Of a stretch of DNA of 5,319 nt, positions 1 through 5,319 are shown one piece after another; within the stretch, counting starts at the first letter, position 1; each line of letters opens with the position of its first letter. This stretch comes from an uncultured Collinsella sp. (GTDB lineage Bacteria > Actinomycetota > Coriobacteriia > Coriobacteriales > Coriobacteriaceae): assembly GCA_902494375.1 (NCBI GenBank), contig CABUTL010000116.1, positions 1 to 5,319 of the forward strand. Reading direction: 5' to 3'. The notes beneath the pieces are model-generated. The model was not told where the DNA came from and searched no databases. It saw only the letters and a program-made list of their open reading frames with translations. Both the position numbers and the translations under genes were made by a program.

Positions 1-293
1 CCCGCCTCGCGGGCCTGATCGACAAAGGTGATCTCGGGCATGCCGGTCATGATAATGATGCGACACTCGGGCAGCCGCTCCTTGATGCGCGCCGCCGCCA
101 CGATGCCGTTTGAATCGTGTTCGGTGCACACGTCCATCAGTATCATGTCCGGGCGCTCCTTGAGCGCGACACCCAAGGCCTCGGAGGCATCGGCAATCGC
201 GGAGACAACGGTCATATCGGGCTGGTCGCCAACGGAGCGCGCCAGGCTCTCGCGCAGGATGGCCTGGTCTTCGACTATAAGGACGCGAATCAT
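1..293 (-). CDS. Response regulator, receiver domain (partial; C-terminus beyond left edge)
   Basis: This is the N-terminal 97 residues of a two-component response regulator, probably NarL/FixJ type. It would accept a phosphoryl group from the kinase encoded just upstream and act on DNA in the cytoplasm. The receiver fold is clear: MIRVLIVEDQ gives the acidic pair Glu8/Asp9, LMDV gives the phospho-acceptor Asp54, and IIIMTG gives the conserved switch Thr83. The conserved lysine expected near residue 105 and the output domain lie outside the window, so the helix-turn-helix type is inferred from the partner kinase class. The ATG at 293-291 overlaps the kinase stop as ATGA and is preceded by AAGGAG at 6-nt spacing, so the start is well supported. 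The gene is the third of a three-gene unit and is likely translationally coupled to the kinase. Confidence 0.93.
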   Translation of the reverse strand, partial: MIRVLIVEDQAILRESLARSVGDQPDMTVVSAIADASEALGVALKERPDMILMDVCTEHDSNGIVAAARIKERLPECRIIIMTGMPEITFVDQAREA

Positions 294-1789
294 GAGCTTC
301 TCCTTTGGACCGTGGCGTTGGAGGCGAGCGGGATGGACACCGCAAGCGTAAAGGGCGGGGCGGCGTGGACTTCCAGGCTGCCGCCCAGATTCTGTGCGAC
401 ATGCCTCATACCTGGAATACCCGTTCCCTCGCGATACGATACGGGTGCAGGCGCGCCGTCGTTAGAAACGGTCATCCGCGCAACAGTGCCGTCTTCCGAC
501 GTCTCCTGCCGCAGGCGCACATGGACCTGATGGGCCTGCGCATGCTTGGTAGCATTGGTCGAGGCTTCGCGGATAATCTGCAGAAAGGCTGCGGCGACAC
601 GTGCGTCGCTTGGCAGCTCGCCCTCCACATCGATCTGCACGCTCACCAGGCCAAAGGCATGGACGATATCGCCCAGTTGCTCTGCCGGTTCGGTGTCGCC
701 CCCGCTGCGCAGATCGGCAGCGATTGAGCGCAGCAGCGGGTCGATCTGCTCGAGTGACTCGTCATCCAGGCACCCCTCCTCCAGATAACGATGGAGGATG
801 GACAGACGCTGCCCGATCACGTCGTGCACGCGAGCGCGCATACGCAGATAGGCCGCATTGTCAGCAACTTTTTTGACTTCTTCGATCTGGGCTTGGAGCT
901 CTTGGCCCGCAAGCTCAAGCAGGTGGTTGGCTTGCGCCAGGCGATCATGAGCATACGCATACTCTGTTACATCCAGGCCGATAATGCGCTCAAAGAGGCG
1001 GCCCGAAACCATAACGTCATCGTGCACAAACAAGCGAATCTCGGCGGGAGAAACCTCGACCACCGCCCGCGCCTCACCAAAACGGTCCAAGTTAATCCGC
1101 ACGCGGTTCCTACTGCTTTTGGGCATTTGCATGCTAAGTTTGCGCAGGTCGTTCCATGTACCGCTCATATCGCCTAGGTCGGTGGGCATATGAAACTCCA
1201 CCAGGTTTTTGCGCATGCAGCGGTTCATGAGCAGTGGACGGCCCCTCGAGTCCAGATACAGGATGCCCACGGGAATCACGTTGATGGTTTCGATCGTCGA
1301 AAACGCGGTGATATCCTCCTGGCGGTTGCGGATATCCATCAAGAGCGCCGCGATGGAGCGGAACAGGAAGAACGCTCCCTCTGCGATAAGGACAACGGTC
1401 CACGCCAAGCCCATGGCAAAAACCACCGGCGGTGTCACGGCGGCAACGAGCAACAGTTCGGGCAGCATGACGAGGCGACGATAGTGCACCATAAGCGTCA
1501 CGCCATAGGCAAAGATCGCGGCATTGAGCCACAGCACTCCGCCCATTGCCCTGGCGCAAACGTTAAGCGGCGCCACCAGATACGAGCCAGACGACGCGAA
1601 TAAGATGAGCGCCGAAATCATCAGGTGAAGCACAAGGCTCGCCTCGTAGGCGCAAATCACCTTACGGTTATAGGACGAGCGGCGCGATGAGATGAGCGGG
1701 ACGTGGATCGTCTGCAGACACGCAGCCAGGGCAAAGACAACATCGAGCGCAACGATTTGGGGAAGGATGAGCGAAATCTGCATCGTCAC
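290..1789 (-). CDS. Membrane sensor histidine kinase, NarX/DegS-like (HisKA_3-type) class
   Basis: This 499-residue sensor kinase autophosphorylates on histidine and should pass the phosphate to the response regulator encoded next to it. About five membrane helices fill residues 5-150, with short loops and no large extracellular domain. A PAS-like segment follows at about 160-275 (INVIPVGILYLDSRGRPLLMNR), then a coiled coil at about 278-312. The dimerisation/phosphoacceptor segment is RARVHDVIGQRLS with His322. The ATPase shows the N box REASTNATKHA (Asn412), the NDG motif (443-445) and the G box GTGIPGMRHVAQNLGG (455-470), a set typical of kinases paired with NarL-type regulators. The start is either GTG at 1789, overlapping the upstream stop as GTGA and with GAGGG 7 nt before it, or ATG at 1783 with GGTGAG 5 nt before it. 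The choice changes only two residues. The ligand is unknown. Confidence 0.93.
   Translation of the reverse strand: MTMQISLILPQIVALDVVFALAACLQTIHVPLISSRRSSYNRKVICAYEASLVLHLMISALILFASSGSYLVAPLNVCARAMGGVLWLNAAIFAYGVTLMVHYRRLVMLPELLLVAAVTPPVVFAMGLAWTVVLIAEGAFFLFRSIAALLMDIRNRQEDITAFSTIETINVIPVGILYLDSRGRPLLMNRCMRKNLVEFHMPTDLGDMSGTWNDLRKLSMQMPKSSRNRVRINLDRFGEARAVVEVSPAEIRLFVHDDVMVSGRLFERIIGLDVTEYAYAHDRLAQANHLLELAGQELQAQIEEVKKVADNAAYLRMRARVHDVIGQRLSILHRYLEEGCLDDESLEQIDPLLRSIAADLRSGGDTEPAEQLGDIVHAFGLVSVQIDVEGELPSDARVAAAFLQIIREASTNATKHAQAHQVHVRLRQETSEDGTVARMTVSNDGAPAPVSYREGTGIPGMRHVAQNLGGSLEVHAAPPFTLAVSIPLASNATVQRRSS
300..305 (-). promoter_or_regulatory. Strong Shine-Dalgarno of the response regulator gene
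   Basis: The minus strand reads AAGGAG followed by the 6-nt spacer AAGCTC and then ATG. The site lies inside the last codons of the histidine kinase gene. It is the best ribosome binding site in the operon, which may let the regulator be made in excess over the two membrane proteins; that last point is inference. Confidence 0.75.
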
Positions 1790-3585
1790 TCACCCGCCCT
1801 CGGCATCAAGACGATCATGCGCAGCTGGCCGGACTCGCCCTCAAGGCGATATGCCACGTTGCGCCCTTGCAAAGCGCTTTCGAGCTCTTGCGCAGCGGGT
1901 GTCTGCGAAAGATCCTCCTCGTCGTTGGAGAAAAGCGTGGCACGCAACTCGACGCTGCACCGATCATGGTCGCCCAAGTGATACATAAGCGCCGGATGGT
2001 CGGTGGTGTAGGCAAAAAACGCGAAGTCATACACGCAGTCGTACAGGGCGCTTACCGTACTGGCGTGCATCGGGCGCCGTATGGCGATAATCGAGGCGCA
2101 ATCGATATCGATGGTGCGCAGGTCGCTTGCGAGCTCGTTGGCAATGAGCTGAATGCGGTCGCGATCAAAACCGCTCTCCCCGTGCTGCGCCAACGTGAGC
2201 GACCCCTTGCGCTTGCAATAGGCGACGAGCATCTTGGCGCGCTGCAGCATGCGGTAACGCTCGTGCGAAGACGCTTCGTCGGTCAACGGCGGCAGCGAGC
2301 TCAGCAGGTCGTACATCCCTTCGAGCGCGCGGGCAAGCGCCTGGTCCACGTCTTGGACCAGCAAGGTCTCGGCCTCTTGATCTGCCAGGTGCGTCTTAAG
2401 GTCGTAGTCGGCGGCGAGCAGCTCATTTTGACGCTGCAGCTCCATGCGACGATGTGCCAGTTCACGGTTAAGCTCGTTGAGCTCCGACACGTCTTGGGCA
2501 AGCAGGGCCGATCCGCCCAGCAGTGGAAAGGCACGGTACATCACATCGGGATCGGACGTCACGGCAAAGGCATGGGCGTGGCCGTGCTCCTGGGTCCGCA
2601 ACTCCTCGCGCACGCCTACCGGCATTGGCTTTGACACCGGCGTGGCATAGACCTCCTGCAGGTCGCGCGTTAGAACTTTGAGGTCGAGCGGCAAGGTGTC
2701 GAAAATGCCGGCGATGTCGTGATACGACGGAATGACACCACAATCGAGACAGATTTCCATCGCCACCACGCACAGGACGCAATAGACGAGCGAGAAGTTG
2801 AGCCTCCATGCCCAGGGCACGCGCAACGCATACGAGATGGCAAAGAATGCGCCACCCAGCAGTACGAGCGCCGCCGTGCCCGAGAAACGCTGGATGCGAA
2901 AGGACGAGGACCGGCCCACCAGGATAAAAAAGGCCACGAAGTTAAAGGCCGTCCACACTAAGACGGCGAAATAACCCCAGCCGTACGTGTAATCGTTGCT
3001 CCAGGTGTCGCTTGTACGGTCAAAGCGGAAGACCTGTTGGTGAAAATCGTTGGTGAGCACAAATCCGATAAGCAGGATAGCCATAATCCACAGCGCAGCG
3101 CAGTAGCGGCGACCCAGGCGGTGTTGCTCCAGGCCCGCAAGGCGCAGACCACACAACTGGTAGAGCAGCGGAATGAGCGTCATGGGCACGTAGTACAGGT
3201 ACCACAGCACGGTGGCATAGAACGGCGTGAACGACTTGTACTTGAGAATGACTTCGATCATCCACAGGGCGCAGATGGTGGCGATGGCAACAAGGCGGCG
3301 GCGCAACACATAGTCCAAACAGCGCAGATAGACCGATACGCCCCAGATCGAAAATATAATTGCGGCGACAAGCAGCGGGAGAGAGCTCGAATGGACGAGC
3401 GCATCCACGACCTCTTCGGACACCTCGCTATAGGCGGGCACGGCGTTAGAAAGTTTGGGGTCGAAGGCGAACAGCGCCGGCAAGACTGCCAAAAGCATGA
3501 GGAACAGCGCGGTGATGACACCGGCGATAGCAAAGACGCGGTGGCGGTACACCTGATGTGTTATGCCAACAAGGAATCGCGGCAT
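1786..3585 (-). CDS. 7TM-type membrane sensor protein with degenerate, kinase-like C-terminus
   Basis: From the ATG at 3585 this is a 599-residue membrane protein. Roughly eight hydrophobic helices lie at about 16-41, 69-87, 97-115, 122-144, 159-178, 201-223, 238-255 and 261-279. After helix 5 comes LTNDFHQQVFRF, a motif I associate with the N-terminal 7TM region of some Firmicute and actinobacterial histidine kinases. Then come a PAS-like segment (about 282-365), a coiled coil (about 366-405, LNELNRELAHRRMELQRQNELL) and a C-terminal region containing VAYCKRKGSLTL (454-465). I find no phospho-accepting H box, N box or glycine-rich G box, so it probably cannot act as a kinase alone. The 4-nt overlap with the true kinase gene suggests a partner or ligand-sensing subunit. 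The start is uncertain: ATG 3585 has GGCAGG 9 nt upstream and puts helix 1 near the N-terminus. ATG 3669 adds 28 residues but lacks a ribosome site. ATG 3756 lies inside the upstream hairpin and is unlikely. Confidence 0.85.
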   Translation of the reverse strand: MPRFLVGITHQVYRHRVFAIAGVITALFLMLLAVLPALFAFDPKLSNAVPAYSEVSEEVVDALVHSSSLPLLVAAIIFSIWGVSVYLRCLDYVLRRRLVAIATICALWMIEVILKYKSFTPFYATVLWYLYYVPMTLIPLLYQLCGLRLAGLEQHRLGRRYCAALWIMAILLIGFVLTNDFHQQVFRFDRTSDTWSNDYTYGWGYFAVLVWTAFNFVAFFILVGRSSSFRIQRFSGTAALVLLGGAFFAISYALRVPWAWRLNFSLVYCVLCVVAMEICLDCGVIPSYHDIAGIFDTLPLDLKVLTRDLQEVYATPVSKPMPVGVREELRTQEHGHAHAFAVTSDPDVMYRAFPLLGGSALLAQDVSELNELNRELAHRRMELQRQNELLAADYDLKTHLADQEAETLLVQDVDQALARALEGMYDLLSSLPPLTDEASSHERYRMLQRAKMLVAYCKRKGSLTLAQHGESGFDRDRIQLIANELASDLRTIDIDCASIIAIRRPMHASTVSALYDCVYDFAFFAYTTDHPALMYHLGDHDRCSVELRATLFSNDEEDLSQTPAAQELESALQGRNVAYRLEGESGQLRMIVLMPRAGE

Positions 3586-3678
3586 GGCGAAGAGCCTGCC
3601 GCCCCTGGGATCCGCCACGGGAGCGGATCGGGCGGCCGCGTGGCCGATATGTCGCTCGCGGGTACCCATAGTGCTTTT

Positions 3679-3684
3679 AGTGTA
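3679..3684 (-). promoter_or_regulatory. Possible -10 element (TACACT) for the sensor operon
   Basis: The minus strand reads TACACT between the upstream hairpin and the sensor gene, matching the TAnnnT pattern. No convincing -35 hexamer is found at 16-18 bp spacing (only CTCTTT/GCTCTT-like sequence). If real, transcription would begin close to the ATG at 3669, giving either a near-leaderless message for that start or a leader of about 85 nt for the ATG at 3585. Confidence 0.22.
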
Positions 3685-3735
3685 CCGACAGATGGGTCGA
3701 AAGAGCGGGCCGCATGTCCCAAAATCCGCAGACGG

Positions 3736-3773
3736 CAAGGCGCCCGGCGAGCACATACTCGCTGGGCGCCTTG
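3736..3773 (-). terminator. Hairpin, probable terminator after the glycosidase remnant
   Basis: A 16-nt arm at 3736-3751 (caaggcgcccggcgag) pairs with 3758-3773 around a 6-nt loop, with a single non-Watson-Crick position (3746/3763). It begins 36 nt beyond the glycosidase stop codon in the direction of transcription and separates that gene from the signalling operon. The T-tail is weak: on the minus strand TTTT appears only about 11 nt after the stem. It may therefore be an inefficient terminator or a message-end structure. Confidence 0.55.
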
Positions 3774-3808
3774 GTCAGGAGACTCTGAAGTCGAGTGTCT
3801 CAGCTTCC

Positions 3809-4876
<1,068 letters not shown>

Positions 4877-4961
4877 CTACTCAACGGCAACGGCACAGGC
4901 CGATACTTCTTTTCGCGTGCAGGCGCCCGGCAGCCGCCCCGTCTGACACTTTTTGATACCT

Positions 4962-5015
4962 CCGCCCCCAACCACCACAAAGGGGGACAGGCACCTTTGT
5001 GGTGGTTGGGGGCGG
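4962..5015. repeat. Perfect 21-bp inverted repeat (54-bp REP-like hairpin)
   Basis: The arm at 4962-4982 (ccgcccccaaccacc then acaaag) is matched exactly by its reverse complement at 4995-5015, enclosing the 12-nt loop ggggacaggcac. The arms themselves are strand-asymmetric (C/A-rich against G/T-rich). A terminator is possible only for rightward transcription, where TTTGTCTT follows; on the minus strand an A-run follows instead. The size, perfect symmetry and intergenic position fit a repetitive extragenic palindrome of the kind moved by REP-associated transposases. The assignment is inference because only one copy is visible. Confidence 0.8.
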
Positions 5016-5077
5016 TTTGTCTTGATCTGTAACAGGTAGGCCGCCAAAACCGGGACTGGTGTTACAGATTGAGATTG
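5015..5077. repeat. Long-armed hairpin repeat, copy 1
   Basis: The 25-nt left part (gtttgtcttgatctgtaaca plus ggtag, 5015-5039) recurs in copy 2 with one difference. The arm 5020-5034 pairs with 5060-5074 (tgttacagattgaga) across a 25-nt interior, with 13 Watson-Crick pairs and 2 G-U wobbles when read as plus-strand RNA. It abuts the 54-bp perfect palindrome, sharing base 5015. The function is unknown. Confidence 0.75.
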
Positions 5078-5095
5078 TTCGGTCTTTCCCCTGCA

Positions 5096-5159
5096 GTTTG
5101 TCTCGATCTGTAACAGGTAGAGACGATTTAGCCCGATAGATGTAACAGATTGAGACGGA
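5096..5159. repeat. Long-armed hairpin repeat, copy 2
   Basis: This lies exactly 81 bp from copy 1 in both arms. The left part 5096-5120 matches copy 1 at 24 of 25 positions, whereas the interior is much more diverged beyond ggtag. The arm 5097-5115 pairs with 5141-5159 with one A-A mismatch and three G-U wobbles in plus-strand RNA, again around a 25-nt interior. It begins 5 nt beyond the stop codon of the gene on the right. No U-tract follows on either strand, so it does not look like an ordinary intrinsic terminator. Confidence 0.75.
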
Positions 5160-5164
5160 AGATT

Positions 5165-5319
5165 CTAATCGCAGGCGATGTCGAGATTTTTGCCGACGAG
5201 GCCTACGTAGCCGCCTTCGGCTGCCTTGGGGCTGTCGGCGTGGCAGAGAACCCACTTGTCGGCCTTCCAGTAGCAGTAGCTGTCGCCGGCAGCAGGCATG
5301 TCGGATGCAGCCTCGGGGC
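5165..5319 (-). CDS. Unrecognised protein, C-terminal end (partial at right edge)
   Basis: The last 50 codons of a minus-strand gene end in TAG at 5167-5165. The visible sequence includes SYCYWKADKWVLCHADSP, then a glycine-rich GGYVGLVGKN, and ends DIACD. Codon use is typical of the window, with C or G at most third positions, which supports real coding. There are three cysteines and two tryptophans in 50 residues. This could fit a small extracytoplasmic or disulphide-stabilised domain, but no signal peptide or membrane segment can be seen because the N-terminus is outside the window. I do not recognise the family. The hairpin repeats start just after its stop codon. Confidence 0.7.
   Translation of the reverse strand, partial: PEAASDMPAAGDSYCYWKADKWVLCHADSPKAAEGGYVGLVGKNLDIACD

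Noticed and set aside
1134..1559. A 141-codon minus-strand open frame
   Set aside because: It is another frame inside the histidine kinase gene, without family character.
1867..2634. A 255-codon plus-strand open frame
   Set aside because: It is opposite the 7TM sensor gene, whose coiled coil and overlap with the kinase gene are convincing. It has no recognisable domain and is a GC-driven shadow.
4962..5015. The perfect palindrome as the terminator of the right-hand minus-strand gene
   Set aside because: On the minus strand the stem is followed by GGAGGTATCAAAAAG, with no U-tract, and it lies 150 nt past the stop codon. A terminator role is possible only for plus-strand transcription.
5015..5159. 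A CRISPR-like array from the repeated GATCTGTAACAGGTAG units
   Set aside because: There are only two direct copies, each paired with an inverted arm, the interiors still resemble each other in part, and no cas gene is visible. Hairpin units explain it better.
4881..5255. A 124-codon minus-strand open frame covering the repeats
   Set aside because: It overlaps the coding end of the 5165-5319 gene in another frame and consists mainly of translated hairpin repeats.

Overview
The window is GC-rich bacterial DNA in which every recognisable gene lies on the minus strand. Codon use, a 7TM-sensor/kinase/NarL-type regulator cluster, a PTS-type 6-phospho-beta-glucosidase and GC-rich intergenic hairpins together suggest a gut actinobacterium of the Coriobacteriia, most likely Collinsella or a close relative. 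This placement is inference from protein character, not from a marker gene.

Left part (1-3669): a tightly packed three-gene signalling operon read right to left. First comes a protein with about eight membrane helices, a PAS-like region and a coiled coil, but no recognisable kinase phosphorylation or ATP-binding motifs (1786-3585). It overlaps by 4 nt (GTGA) a membrane histidine kinase of the NarX/DegS-like class with clear H, N and G boxes (290-1789). That kinase overlaps by 4 nt (ATGA) the start of a NarL-type response regulator, whose receiver domain runs off the left edge (1-293). The arrangement suggests that the first protein is an extra sensor or partner subunit for the kinase. The signal and the regulated genes cannot be read from this window.

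Middle (3736-4850): a hairpin that probably terminates transcription from the right, then a glycoside hydrolase family 1 gene (6-phospho-beta-glucosidase). It keeps both catalytic glutamates and the phosphate-binding motif but has lost about the first 120 residues. The open frame closes at an in-frame TAG (4877-4879) shortly beyond the point where family similarity stops, so this is a 5'-truncated pseudogene.

Right part (4851-5164): about 310 bases without a convincing gene but rich in structure. There is a perfect 21-bp inverted repeat with a 12-nt loop, then two related long-armed hairpins set 81 bp apart. The repeat cluster lies next to the breakpoint of the truncated hydrolase. At the right edge (5165-5319) is the C-terminal end of an unrecognised small-domain protein with three cysteines.
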